Below, in pieces: positions 1 to 12,880 of a DNA stretch of 64,000 nt. Below the pieces are notes generated by a model. It ran no database searches, was not told the DNA's origin, and saw only the letters and a program-made list of their open reading frames with translations. Where the stretch lies: the NCBI GenBank assembly GCA_035236585.1, contig CP141139.1, forward strand, positions 35,845,217 to 35,909,216, given 5' to 3'. How positions within the stretch are numbered: the stretch's first letter is position 1; the number at the start of each line of letters is the position of its first letter. A program made the position numbers and the translations under genes. Source of the stretch: Warburgia ugandensis (taxonomy: Eukaryota; Streptophyta; Magnoliopsida; Canellales; Canellaceae).

Positions 1-1540
1 TTTTTGAACTCTAGATTTAGATAATCTGGCCTATCTTGTTTAGCCTTTGTTATTTAGGCTACCTGCAAAAATTTGTGCCTATTAGATGTTTCCAGCTACA
101 TATTGTTTTAATTTAAAACTCCAAGGGTCATTACTAGCAAACTCAAAATGGTATAGTTGAAACCATTCTATTATCATGACATTTCAATATGTTATTTCAA
201 AAAGTATCACTCATATTGAATTTTTATAGATAACATCTCTATCATTGAATTTTTTTTAATAGATAACAACTCTATTGTATTTTTCATCCACCATCTTGTT
301 CTCATATCCTTTTCTTTAGTTATATGTTCTACAAATTGTGATGGAATGTGAAGCAATTTTTTAGCAAAAGAAGATGCTTCTACCATCAATTAAGGATTTT
401 AAATGTTAAGATACCCTTTTTGAACATTTATAGAGTTTTGCAATAAAGCATGGATATATAGTAACAGTGAAAATATAGAAATTGTGTAATGTCATCCATG
501 GTTGTGATAGAGAAGGGAGACTTAGAAAGAAGCTTGCCCTTTTTGAAAATAAAGGAAAACATGCTCTCATTTCATAGGTTGTTCTTTTGAAATTGAAGGC
601 AGAAGGATGCCAAATGGTATGTGGAAGCTCAAGTTAATTTTTTTTTAGCACAATCATGAAGCTCCATATGACATTTTTGGTCATTCATATGCTTGTTGCC
701 TTTTAGGAAAAGAGATAATAAAAGTCAAGGAAATGAATGTTAGCATACAACCATGACATATTCTACTCCTGTTAGACATGACAATCTAGATCTTTTGACA
801 ACATCAATGGATATTTACAAAGTTTGGGCAAATATTGGAAAAGACATCCTAGTAGATTGTACCCCTATCCAAGTTTCATTCAATGAATTGGATTGTCATA
901 GTTTCCACTACATTTTGAAGTGTGATTAAAATGGTTAGATGACTCATCTTTCTTTTTTTTGTTAGTATGAGTCAATAATAATGAGCAAGAGCTATTCAAA
1001 TGTTTTTGTCATGGATTTTACTTATAAAACCAATAAATACGGGATGCTATTACTTGATATTATTGGGGTAACAAGCTTTATCACCTCTTTCTATTCATTC
1101 GCAACTTTTTTATGAAATGAAGAACCAGTATTATCATAAATTGGGTCTAGAAAAATTAAATGAAGGCTATACAAGTGATATTTCCTAGAGTTGTTAACAT
1201 TTTGCATTCATGACATATTGAGAAAATTATTTAGCCAGCTTTAAAAAGTACTTTGAAGATGGAAAGGAATGAGATGAATTTATTTCTATTTGCACTTCTT
1301 TGATGGAAACTACTAAGAAGATGGCATTCTCAAAAGCTTGAGAAAAAATTGAAGCTAGAGGTTTAGCTATGGTAAAAAGGTACTTGCTCTCAAGTATGTC
1401 AATAGTACTAGCCTGCTTCTTAAAGAATACTTTGTGAAGGCATGGACAAAAAGTCATCTTCATTTTGGGAATTAGTTTTATTCAAGGAGAGAAGGTGCAC
1501 GTTTACAACTTAAAGCATATTTACAAGTTTCAACCATTGA
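1..1540 (+). mobile_element. MULE (Mutator-like) transposase region, degenerate, copy 1
   Basis: Broken-up transposase coding sequence of the MURA/FAR1-related type that catalyses cut-and-paste transposition. At 999-1079 the sequence reads NVFVMDFTYKTNKYGMLLLD, the segment around the first catalytic Asp of plant MULE transposases (family pattern VMDxTYKTNxxxMPLL). At 1422-1475 it reads KEYFVKAWTKSHLHFGN followed by a stop, matching the family's AWTxxxxHFGN block. The frame is interrupted many times, so no product is expected. The homology reaches the first base of the window, so the element starts outside. It is matched in inverted orientation by 6300-8690. It diverges from that copy at about 1520, where a tandem repeat begins. 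Confidence 0.75.
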
Positions 1541-1554
1541 TGGGCTGTTAAAAC

Positions 1555-1965
1555 TATAAAAGAAAGCAAGATGGCTTCTTAGGTGCACTAGTGTGTGTTT
1601 GTCTAGTTGGGCTGTTGAAGATATTTAAGAAAGCATCATAGTTGTCTTAGGTGGATTGGTGTGCGTGTTTGTATGTAGTAGGCTATCAAAGGTACAAAAG
1701 AAAGCAAGATGGTTGTCTTAGGTGGATTGGTGTATGCTTGGTTGTGTGAGTCGGGTTGTAGATATAGAAGAAAGCAAGATGATTGTCTTAGGTGGTCTGG
1801 TATATGTGTGTTTGTGTGACTTGGGCCAGCTATTGAAGGTGTAAAAGAAAGCAAGATCATTGTCTTAGGTGGACTCATTTTTGTGTTTGTATGCAATTGG
1901 GTTATTGAAGGTATAAAAGAAGGTAAGATGGATTTCTCGAATGGACAGTTGTGTGTGGTTCTACA
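1555..1965. repeat. Tandem repeat, about 70-77 bp unit, five to six copies
   Basis: The phrase TTGTCTTAGGTGG recurs at about 1643, 1713, 1783 and 1860, with a weaker earlier copy near 1572. Each unit also carries GTATAAAAGAAAGCAAGAT and a GTGTGTTTGT run. Units are diverged, so the array is not new. It sits where homology with the inverted MULE copy stops. Confidence 0.75.
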
Positions 1966-2284
1966 CTGTTTTTGATGAGAACACCTACAAACAAATAAGT
2001 TCAGGATACCATTTGAATTAACATGCTGAGAACACCATAAACGGCTATCAAGAAACAAGCACTTATCATCAGTCTACTAATAAGTCATGTCTACTAACAA
2101 TCTAAGTCCATATTCAATTGACTCTAGTCCATGAACAATGTTCATCTGACTCCTTTTCATTATAAATCATCAAAAATTAAAAACTATGATACTCACAAAA
2201 TACTCCTCATTCAAACTGATATTCATCTATACGTGAACTCTTTCACATTCTTATAACAAGAACTAAAAGAAGATGCTGCTCCTC

Positions 2285-5200
2285 TATAATTACCCAGGTT
2301 TTTATAGCGCTTTTTAAATGCAAAAAGACAATTATGATGCGAGATCGATTTCTATCAAAAGCATTTTGATATCAAATGCCAATGGAAAAATATTATTGTT
2401 GTAAGACTCATTCTAAAAAACCCCGAGTGTTTTTTTTATAAAAAGAATTAACGGTGAAATGAGTACTACATTTCTATCAAAAAACATGTAGAGTTTTCTC
2501 TATTTTTCAGGCATTAGACATTTAACGCATGTCATTGAGAGGTACCTGATAAACAAACATTTAATACTTTTAAGAAATAAAATAAGACTTACTATGGTCT
2601 GCCCCAAGACTTGCCAATCATAGTCTAAGTCATGAAATTACATAGTTTCAAATTTATTACATTTCATTCCCACACACCTTACTATAATTTCTACGAATAA
2701 AATCAAATATATTACCTTTTCCTTATCCTAATGAAACCCCCAAACTCACTATTGCTTCTGCTTATCCTGTCTGCAATGATCTATAATAAAAATAGTAGGT
2801 TGAGTATTCCACATACTCAGTAGGAAATCTAACACTACCAAAACCAAAAACATGGCATAGAGCATACATGCGAGTTTAAGAACATGTTTTTCATGTGATA
2901 GGAAAACACACAACAACGTTATCTAAGCTGTCTCATGCAATGCATCAACAACACTCAATTACATATTTACACTTTACATGTAGCTAAATTCAATAAAGGA
3001 ATTCGTTGACTAACTTCGCAACATACTAACTTCAAAATGCTTAAAGTAGTAGTCGATCAAATCTCTTGTCAATCATTCTCATTCCTTCTGCAGATATTAT
3101 ACAGATAGGAAACTTGGCCATATATTAGTTATCTTGGTCACGAGTACTTGTCTAAAGACCACAATCTCACTCCTATGTGGGGTTACAAAATAGAAATTGT
3201 ATGGACTACTATGCTCATGACCAGATCACTGGACCGTGTCTCTTTGATATTTAGAGAATAGCTACTGCAGCCTCCATGGCGACTACAGATACGTCTCGAA
3301 TGGGTGCTGTGACCACCTCCAATGGTTGTTCCTACCAGAGCAATCAAGAAAAATGATGCCACTTTGGGCATAGATACCTCCTACCTTTGGTGGTTAGAGG
3401 TCGGGAAGCCAACCCATTCAACCTCTTAGCATAGTAACCATTAGGCCTATTAGCCCAACAAATACTAGAGTTATACAAAGATTGCAACGCAAGCATCATA
3501 CCACTTGCAATATTCTGTGTATTCCAATTCATGCCCATTTAGGAAATCCATATCAAATCATGGAAATAAATGCATAAATGAAGTTGTCCATTTCAATTAC
3601 AAAATAATAATTGAAAATATAAGGTATCAATAATAAAACTTTCAATTTTTGCAATATGAGTCATGGAGCCAAGTTTTCAAGCTAGTTACAATAACACCTT
3701 ATGCTCAATTGTTTTTAAAGTACAAAGAAACACAAGTTCATCATAAAGCCACGCATGCTAACATTATATACACAAAAATTCACACATAAATACATTTTAA
3801 ACTAAAAAATAATACCAATGAGGGTTTCAACTTGAAATTCATTTGAAAACTTAGTAGTGTTAGATCATCTACCTCTTGTGAACATTGTCCTTTTTTCCAA
3901 GCCTTCGCAGTCGTTCTCAACCACCAAATTAACTGCACTTCACTCTACTCGATGCCTAATTCCAAGGTTTTTAGAATTAGTCATCATTTCTATACAATTC
4001 ACACAGACATAACTTAAGATCTCATTCATCTCATAGTTGTAATGGTCTAAGTCAACTCAGGATCATGAAATCCTTAGATTTTAGATCCCTAGTTAATCCT
4101 AAGCTAGAAGTTTGAATCATTTATCAATGACTTACTTTCCTATTTTGTTTAATCCTACCAATCTGCATAGTTATAAGTTGTTACCTATGCAAATCAGTAC
4201 TTACCACATTCAACCTATGATTTTGTTATTGTCAAGGTTGAATCATCTAACAATTCATCACCTAACTTAATCCAGTTTGTCATTTGTCTGATTACTTCTA
4301 GATTTAAGAATCTCTTCTATTTTTCACATACCAGTCCAACCTAATGTGGTTAATCATGAATCAATCATAGAGAACAGTATCAGATCATTTTCTAATTTGC
4401 TGTTCAACCTCTCCAATAGAAATCTAAGGTCTAGAGTGGTCTGATTTTGATTTTTCTTTATCCATTAGGGTTTTTAATAATGAAATTTGAGTTTGATTTC
4501 CTAGTTAGTTGTTTGGGTTAAATTTCCATAAAATTAGATAATTAAATTAGAATTTTATAGTGGATCCTATGGCTGACATCAAATGAAAATGGGCGGATCT
4601 ATCTATTTCATATGATCCTATAGTTTGAATCCATGAAGTTTGGGTTGTTTCTAAATTACACGTGTGTGACCTACGTTATAATAAATCTTAGTTCATTCAA
4701 AATCATAGAATTAACAAGTTTATGATTTAACAATGGAATTCTGTTACAATCCGATGGTTTAATCTTCACCATTTGATCTTAGATGGTTTATTTAAGGTCT
4801 AATAGTTGGAATTCTTTTACAATCAATGGTTAGATATTCACCGTTTGATCCTAGATGGTTGATATAAGGCCATGTTCATCTCTTTCCACTAAACATGGAC
4901 GAGATTGACGGCTGGATCTCCTCTGTAGATCGATCCAAGGCTTTGATCATCCCTATCTGATCTCATATGGGTGATCTCAGCTAGCGTTAGTCTCTGTCCA
5001 CGATCATGGACGAGACTAATAGCAATTTCCCTACAGATCGAAGTTGCAGGGGTTATATCACCACTATCTGGCTCTGATCAGACTATCATAATCGCAGACA
5101 GGGGAATCAACGGCCTTGGCAGTCTCTATCTGCTAAGCAGGAATAAGATTTGAGACATGGATCCCCTTTTGGGGTTGATTCCACTCTCAAATCAGCACCG

Positions 5201-5673
5201 TTGATCTGTTCGGGGTCAGATTTATCCTGTCCAAGCTCTAGATGGATGATCGGAGCTCCAATGGGTCTGTCAGAGTTTTTAGGGGTCATGGCCTTTTGAT
5301 TAGGGATGTGATTTTTTGTTTGATCCGTCCATTAGGGTTGGATGGTGTACCCTACTATTCCAGAAACCTTAGATCTACTAGTATCTGCACAAATCAAGGT
5401 AAAACAAGGTTAGGGTTGTAGAAAACTTACCTCTGTGGTGTCCACCATGTCGGATTGTTGCCGGAGAAGATGGTTTTTATGTTTTTCGGCTATACTCCCC
5501 ACGCACGTAGCCACCCCCTTCAATGCTGGAACCAAAGGGGTTTTACTCCCCAACTCCTGAGGAGAAGATTGGATGGTTGGGTTTCCGATCGGGGTCACCA
5601 TTGTTGTCGACGAACTTTGTTTCACTGGTGACATGGGTTTTTTCTCCACTAGTGAAAAACCCAAATTTTTCGA

Positions 5674-5771
<98 letters not shown>

Positions 5772-6237
5772 ATTCTCGTCAAGTAGGGCTTGGGAAAAAG
5801 ATCTATTTCCCATCCCACCTAGGTTGAGGGGGAGGGTGCCGTTATCAAATTTAGCCCCTCCCTTTAATTACTTTAATCAATTTTTTTTTATTATATATTA
5901 CAAAGCAAGTGATGATGATGTTTTCACCATCATCACACCACCATGGATCCAGTCAATGGTCCTGATGGCTACTGATGGTGTTTTCTAATGAATTTACAAA
6001 AATACCCTTATGAGAAAAATCACTGTTTATTTGTCCGAACTCAGATTTCAGTGAAATTATTACCATTGGAATCATTTTTCCAAGTACAATTCAATTATAG
6101 AGATCTTAATACTCAATTTGATATTTATCGAAGCTTTTACTTCTAAAACTCAAAATTTCAAATTCTTGCATTTCCATTCCATTCAAAATTTCAAAAAAAA
6201 ATTACAATAAGAAAGCCTAAAAATTTAGGTCGTTACA
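2285..6237 (-). mobile_element. Solo LTR, family B copy 1 (long-LTR retrotransposon)
   Basis: A 3.95-kb block with TGTAACGACC at its minus-strand start and no internal coding domain. It is flanked by perfect 5-bp direct repeats TCCTC at 2280-2284 and 6238-6242, so it is a clean insertion. It shares order and sequence with 19737-25200, including the pair of blocks near 2802-2818 and 20128-20144 and the segment near 6010-6110 versus 24980-25080. It interrupts ground sequence between the two MULE copies. Long LTRs with TGTAAC...GTTACA ends are common in Ty3/gypsy elements of Del/Tekay type; that assignment is inference because no pol domain is attached. It is a fossil. Confidence 0.85.
5680..5768. 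repeat. (CT)n microsatellite inside family B LTR
   Basis: About 90 bp of near-perfect CT repeat, GA on the element's own strand. It lies about 250-330 bp upstream of the splice-donor-like site at 5430/5431 in element orientation, so it is probably promoter or leader sequence. The long Leu-Ser and Arg-Glu open frames over it are translation artefacts. Confidence 0.95.
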
Positions 6238-6299
6238 TCCTCCCTCTATCTTTCTATCTCCAATAGCTTCAATTGTATGATTATCTTCTAAAATAGATT

Positions 6300-8690
6300 G
6301 ATGAAGTACCGTTTCCAAAGCATAAGGCTTCAATCATCATAGAAAGAGATAAGAATAACATCTTATGAGTGTTCAAGATGTTGGATCACCATGAAGCTTC
6401 CCAATAAAAAGAGCCTTTCACAAGAGCTACTTGTTCCATCCATTGGTATTGACAAACTTGTCATATCGAGAATGCTTTCACAATTAATGGAGGTTAGCAA
6501 AGGAAAATGAAAGTTTGATGTGGTTCTTGTTACCTTTTTTAGACATGTACCTCTACCATGACTTATGTCTTTGCATGTGCTACACTTCGTAGCCTTTTCA
6601 ACAATCTCAAATGTGGAAGGATCTTGAGTTGTGTTGCTCTTGCCAAATTCTTTGTTCTTGGTGGACATCCTTTGACGAGTTGAATAGTGGGCTCATGAAT
6701 CACAAGACTTAGAGCACATGTAACCAGAGCAAGGTTACTGCGTGCAAGTTTCTGTTGAAAAGTTGGCAAATTTTAATACTTGCCTTCAAAGTAAGCAAGT
6801 ATGATTTCCATAGAATTTTCTTCATGTAAAACCCTAATATCAACACTTCTGAAAGTCTGACCACGTATTTGCCACTGTAAGTGGATATCACTTAAGTGCA
6901 ACACCTTCTCATTCATTCTACACCTTATCCTATGTGTACAAGGAAGAACCATTGTTGTTGTGAATTGATTCAAGCATGCAGAAGAGAGTGTCCTTCTTGC
7001 CAATTAATATTGTTTGAAAGCTCTTTTAACGCAAAACATGATACCTGACAAAGAAGTTCATGAAAAAAAAGAAAGAAATGAAACATATGGGGAATATTAA
7101 TATTTTCATATGAAATCTTGGTTTTAACTTATTGAAGTTGATACAAGACATGTTTTTTTCTTCACCAAATGAAGATCATTTCTTTGAAACTTGTAAATAT
7201 GCTTTTAAGTTGTGAATATGCACCTTCTACCCTTGAAGAAATCTGATTCCCAAAATAAAAATGATTTTCTGTCTATACCTTCACAAAGTCTTCAATAAGA
7301 GGAAGCCTAGTACACCATATATATTAAGAGCAAGCACATTCTCACATAGTTAGCTTCAAAATTTTCCCAAGCTTTTGGAAATGATATCTCTATGGGAGCT
7401 TCTATTAAAGGAGTCCAAGTAGAAATAAATACATCTCATTCCTTTCTATCTTCAAAGTACTTTGTACAATTGGCTAAAAGATTCTTCTCAATATACCATG
7501 AATACAAAATGTTAGTAACTCCAAGAAAGATCACTTATATAGCCTTAATCAGCACAAACTCTCCATCAAATAAACTACCTCCAAATCACCTCTCAGTGTA
7601 TCATTAAATTTTTTTAGAGCTTATTTATAATTTTCCACTTATTCATTTTGTAGAAAAGTGAAAGAGTTGTTAAAGCTTGTTAGCCCATTAATATCAAGTA
7701 CAATCATGACAGAAAAATTTGTGTAGCTCTTGCTTGTTACTATTTATTGAGGCTGACAAAAGAAAAGATGAGTTAATTGGCTGCTTTTATCACACTTGAA
7801 ACTATCATAGAAACCATCACAAACAAATTTATTGAATAAAGCTTGAATAGTTGTCCTACCTGCTAGATGTCTGGTCGAATATTTGCCTTCACTTTATAAA
7901 AATCCCTTAATGTTATCAAAAGATCTGGATTGCCATTTCTAAGAGCAATAATCATAAGTCGTGGTTGTATATTAGCATTATCCATTTCCTTGACTTTTAG
8001 CAACTATTCTTCTAAAAGGAAATGAGATTCTGGACCAGAGATTTCCTTTGAAGCTTCATGATTGTGGTCACTATTGTTTAACTTAGCTTCCATATACCAT
8101 TTGGCATCCTTTTGCCTTTAATTTCAAATGGATAGGCTATAAAGCGGGAGCATGTTTCCTTTCATTTTTAGAAATGGCAAACTTATTTTTAAATCTCCCT
8201 CCTTAATCACAACCAAGGATGACATTAAAGTCCCTTTTTGATGTCTTAATCATTACTATGTATCCATATGTGTATAGCAAAACTCTATACATGCTTAAGA
8301 AGGGCTTCTCAACATTTAAAATCCTTAATTGGTGGCGGAAGCATCTTCTTTTGCTAAAAACTTTCTTCACTTTCCATAATATGTAGAAAATATAACTGCA
8401 TATAAGGATATGAGAATAAGATTTTGGATGATAGTAAGATAGAGATTTCATCTATGAAAAATTCATTATGAGTAATACTCTCTAAAATAACACCTTGAAA
8501 TATCATGATTATCATTGAATGGTTTCAGCTATTCTATATTGAGTTTGTAAATCTTGAGCCTTGAATTTTTAATGAGAAAATAGGTAGTAAGACACATCTA
8601 ATGGGCACAAATCAAGCAACTTAAATAATGTATGCTGAACAAGATTAATGAGCTAGATTATCCAAAGCTGGAGTCTAGTTAGAGGCCAAA
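6300..8690 (-). mobile_element. MULE transposase region, degenerate, copy 2 (inverted)
   Basis: Reverse-strand relative of 1-1540; read on the minus strand it runs from about 8690 leftward. It goes further 3' than copy 1 and includes FEIVEKATKCSTCKDISHGR at about 6540-6610, which fits the C-terminal zinc knuckle of plant MULE transposases (CxxCxxxGHxxxxC) with the knuckle partly lost. A HNHEASK segment near 8050 fits the N-terminal part of the family. Many stops and frameshifts interrupt it. No terminal inverted repeats or 9-bp duplication could be recognised by eye. Confidence 0.72.
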
Positions 8691-9868
8691 ATCAGTCCAA
8701 AAAGTCAATACATGTAACATTTTCTTAAATCCAAATAATATGGATTCATGATGTTCACATAATTCAATGCCATGGAGCCCAAAATGCAAGCTGCCAAAGG
8801 ATTAAGATAAGCTGGAGTTAGAGACAAAAAGTTCCACTTCTTAAATCAAATAAGAAAATTACGACAATAAAATTAACTCAGAACTAATAGAACAAGAAAA
8901 CCCAAAACTCAAATAACAAATAACAAATAATAACAAGAATATGTTGATGAGTGGTACAAGGTAGAGAAATTCTTCTCCTATACTTTCTCATACTCTATTA
9001 TGCTCCATTCTAGACCTAGAAGTTATAAGTTATTGCTTGGAGAAGAGGACCCAAAGGTAGGAGAGGTTCCAATTTCAAATTTTGCTTTTCACTTTTTTAC
9101 ATTATTTTTATTTCTTTTGCTTGATTTTATGATTTTTAGTTGATATAATTGGACAAAAGGAAAGTAGAGGTAGAAGCCACTAAAGGATAGATGGATTCTT
9201 GTAGAAATAGAACCCGGTCATGCCAAATCTACTTTTGGATGTGTGGTATTAGCATGGATGGGAACCTCATGCCCCCAAACTTCCATAGTTTTTTATTGTT
9301 AAAGGTAAATGTAATAAATTTTACCATTAAAAAAATTATAAGAAATTTCATCGAACCCCTAGAGTAGTCTAGATAAATTAAAGTTTATTACAATCATATT
9401 TATTATTTTAGCTTTTCTTCATTCACAAATGATATGAAGATCTATTTTACAATGACAACAATCTTTCTTGCAATTATTTTAGGAAAATATATGTTTTTGA
9501 ACTAATATTGAGGATAATTCTTTGCAACTATTTTAAAAATTTTATGCTATTCCCATGAATATTTAGGATAACCATAAGAGTTCATTCGTTCTTTCATTCT
9601 TTTTCGTTGGCAATTTGTATCGGACTTTATATCACAAATGAGACAAACCATTAAACTCAGCTTTCTCTTCTGCTTTTTGCAATCCTTTGGGGTTATTGTT
9701 TCTCAGAATGTTATGCTTACACCATCAAACTCAACTTGACCTACATTGCATTTTTAATGGAATGGCAGAAACTTGCACTCAAGCACACCTTTTTTAGGAG
9801 TCTCAAACTTGTGACTGTCATAATTAAAACTCACTCTTAAGCCATTGCGCTTCACTTACACATCCAAC
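8691..9868. other. AT-rich intergenic sequence, nothing recognised
   Basis: No open frame of note on either strand, no repeat structure and no motif I can assign. It runs up to the 5-bp duplication CCAAC (9864-9868) of the next solo LTR and continues, after that LTR, at 12755. Confidence 0.6.
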
Positions 9869-12754
9869 TGTAATATCCTTAATTTTTAGGATAAAATAGG
9901 AAATTTGTAAATAAATAAAAATAAAAATTTATGGGTGGAAATTTTTCTTAAAAACATAAGAATTAAAAAGTGCTCGTCGATACAAGTCCAACGCCACCAA
10001 GAACCCGAAAAACAGAGCTCAAACGAGGGAGTTATGAGCCATCAAAGTTGTAAGGGCATTTTGGTCTTTTGACAGAGACGTGTTACACAGGGGTCTAAAT
10101 TGATAACGGCACCCCTGTCTTCCACACGTCTCTACCAGTCCAGCGAAATTGCCAGAGAGACGTGGAAAGAGACGTGTGGGGAAGAGTTTGTCTTCCCCTA
10201 GGACTCTAAACCCTATATCTATGCTTCCCTAGGAGCCAAAACGCTCCACTTTGAGCGTTTCTCCGAGTTTTCACTCAGAACCCTAGCCCTGCAAAGCTTT
10301 GATTTTTTTGGTGAGTGGAACCCCGGCAAGACGAGCAACCCCGGCCAAGCGCAAGGTAAGCCTCAATACTCCGTTTTTCTGTATTTATTAAATAGAAAAA
10401 TAATTAGGAAAGCATTTTAAAAATTAGGAAAAAAATCAGATTTTTTGGGAACTTTGTGCACGCTATTGTTGGAGCGTGATTTCTCATATCAAACCTCGTC
10501 CATTTGGAAATCGCACCATCCAACTAGTGCATAAGAGACCCAAGAGCAAACCCTTTAAATTTGGGAGTGGTCCAACAGTGGATTTCTCCAGAAAACCCAA
10601 AAATCAGTACCTAGGGATGTTTTTAGGAACTTGGGAAAAACCGTTTAAAAAACATAGTTTTTGGAGAAATCAATGCAAAAGGATGATAGAAATGGAAACT
10701 AGACAAAATTTGGAACAAAATGGCTCAAAAACCAAGTGATTTGGACACTTGTAGGGTCACCGGAGATGACCGGAAGCCGGTCATTTTCACAGGCACCGGT
10801 TTCCGCGTCGCTGGTGTAAACCGAGCTGCCCGTGTAACCCATTGTAAACTGGGTGCCAGTGTAACCTGGTGTAAACTGGGGCCGCCAGTGTAACCCAGTG
10901 TACACTGGGCGCTAGTGTAAACCGGTGTAAAGCAGGGCCGCTGGTGTAAACCAGTGCACTCGTTAAACACCCTATAAATTAATAAATATTAATTTATAAA
11001 GTATTTTCACTTAAAATTGATTTTTGGGAGCTAGAGGAGTCCAAATCACGATCCGAAAGATGCGTTGTAACCGTATTGACGACGCGGACTTAGTTTTAAC
11101 TTAAAAACTTATAAATGACCACTTCTTATTTAGAAAAATTTTAAAATAGTGATGTGACATGTACAGGTGCACTTGAATATACTAGTTAAAGGGAGTTATT
11201 AGCAAGCTAGTGGTCTCACACTGAGGTAGGTGATGACAACTAATGTTTTGCCTTGATTTTTAAACCATGTTTAAACATAGCATCATATGTGATCCTGTTT
11301 TAAATTACAATTATTATTTACCGTTGATTTCATGCGACATTGAGTACATGATGGTTATTCCAAATTGAAATCTTTTACTGGATAAACTTATTTCAAATGC
11401 TTTTACAAGCATGATGTTAATTAGTTATGCTTAATTAGAGACTTATTTCTTATTATATATATAGAAAATGCATGGATTTACATGGAAATGAGAATAGAGG
11501 CTTATTAGCTGGTCCTTTTATAGGCTAACCCCAAGATGAGGAACATGTCTTGGGGATTGCAAGCTATAAGTGCTCTTGAGTTTTAGCATATACATATGAT
11601 TTTCGTGTTTTATATTTGATGACGGGTGCTCTCGCCCCGTGGGCGTCATGTTAGGAGGGATAGGGCCGGCCACCCACCTTCCGAGATTATGATGTGATGA
11701 TTTTGTGATATGATAGACACCTGCCCATAGATGGCATTCGGTAGGGGTTTGGTAACATGGATAGTCCACACTACTGGTCTGAGCCTTTCCATGGGGACAG
11801 ACACTAAGTCTCCCGTTATGGTGTTAATGGAGAGCAGCGGTGGTTTATACCCATGAAGGGTTGCCACTGCAGCATGATGGCCCATATTCTTATTATGTGT
11901 GCATGTATGATGAGCATGGTTATGGATGGTATGCCTGGGTGTGACGACACTCAGAGGTTGACTACGAGTACTCCTGATCAGGGATGTTAGTGCGATGTGG
12001 TGGGACCCATTACCTTAGGGTGCCCTTATTCTTGTTGTATGCTCAATTATATTGATTCATATCATGTTTTAACTCCGTGAATTGCATGTTTTAGCATATG
12101 GAATAAATTGGCATTTATTTGAACATGGCATTATGATATCACTATTTTCATAAATGTTAGACTTTTCATCAGCGTTGTTCATTATTTCTTTCATTTATTA
12201 CATTAATTGTCTATGTACCTACACAAGCGATAGCTTGCTGAGGCATTGCTTTGTTTTGCAATGCCTTAGATCTCGAGCGCGACACCAGGAAAGGAAAAGC
12301 TATTGATAAACCTTGAGAGCTGCTGAAGACTAGTTTTTCCTATAGTTTTAGACAGTGATGTGAGTAATTAGAGAGGATTATCATTTGAATTTTATTATGG
12401 ACTGCATACTTTATATTTGGATGTGATTTAGATGTTTGGACATATGTTGGACATTTATATGGGATGTTATGATGGATAGACCCTGGGCCATATTATTATT
12501 GTGTTTTGGACATTTATTTGATTTAAAATAAAGGCGCTGATTTATTTGACGTTGATTTATACGCGGATTGTTTTATTTATGTTTAATTTACATATATGCC
12601 ATTTTGAGAAAGGAAAACTAACACCCGGAGTTTTTTAAGATAGGTTTTAGTAAAATGTTAAATAAAGCTTTTCTCATGGGATCCCAAATGCTCTTAATTA
12701 AAATGTCATTATTATAAATAAATAAAAAATGTCTTAAAAATCTGGGGTGTTACA
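9869..12754 (+). mobile_element. Solo LTR, family A copy 1
   Basis: A 2,886-bp block beginning TGTAATATCC and ending GGGGTGTTACA, so it has TG...CA ends with short inverted termini. The 5-bp direct repeats CCAAC at 9864-9868 and 12755-12759 are perfect. It is collinear with 16703-19524 and more distantly with 44622-47559. Landmarks in order are a TATA-like ctatatct near 10213, a donor-like AAG|GTAAGC at 10355/10356, a variable GC-rich cassette at 10750-10975, and a hairpin at 12241-12266. There is no internal region, so this is the product of LTR-LTR recombination. It is a non-coding fossil. Confidence 0.92.
10814..10968. repeat. Short tandem array of palindromic 27-29 bp units
   Basis: GTGTAA-headed units start at 10814, 10832, 10859, 10888, 10915 and 10944. 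Most contain an imperfect palindrome of the form CCCAGTGTACACTGGG (clearest at 10892-10907). The array fills the GC-rich cassette of the first family A LTR; the sister LTR at 16703-19524 has only a trace of it (about 17697-17735). Confidence 0.85.
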
Positions 12755-12880
12755 CCAACGTACACTCCATTTGAGATCAAGAAACTGGTACATCGTCATT
12801 AGTATTTCTTACAAACCTTCATCCAAGTGGTTTACTCCACCTGCTTGCAACATAGATGGCTCGAGTCTTGGAAACCCGGG

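Noticed and set aside
5523-5827. Open frames rich in Leu-Ser or Arg-Glu over CT/GA repeats (also near 23515-24075, 35677-36366, 39091 and 61725-62180)
   Set aside because: They are frames opened by microsatellites, present in several registers on both strands, with no domain. They are not genes.
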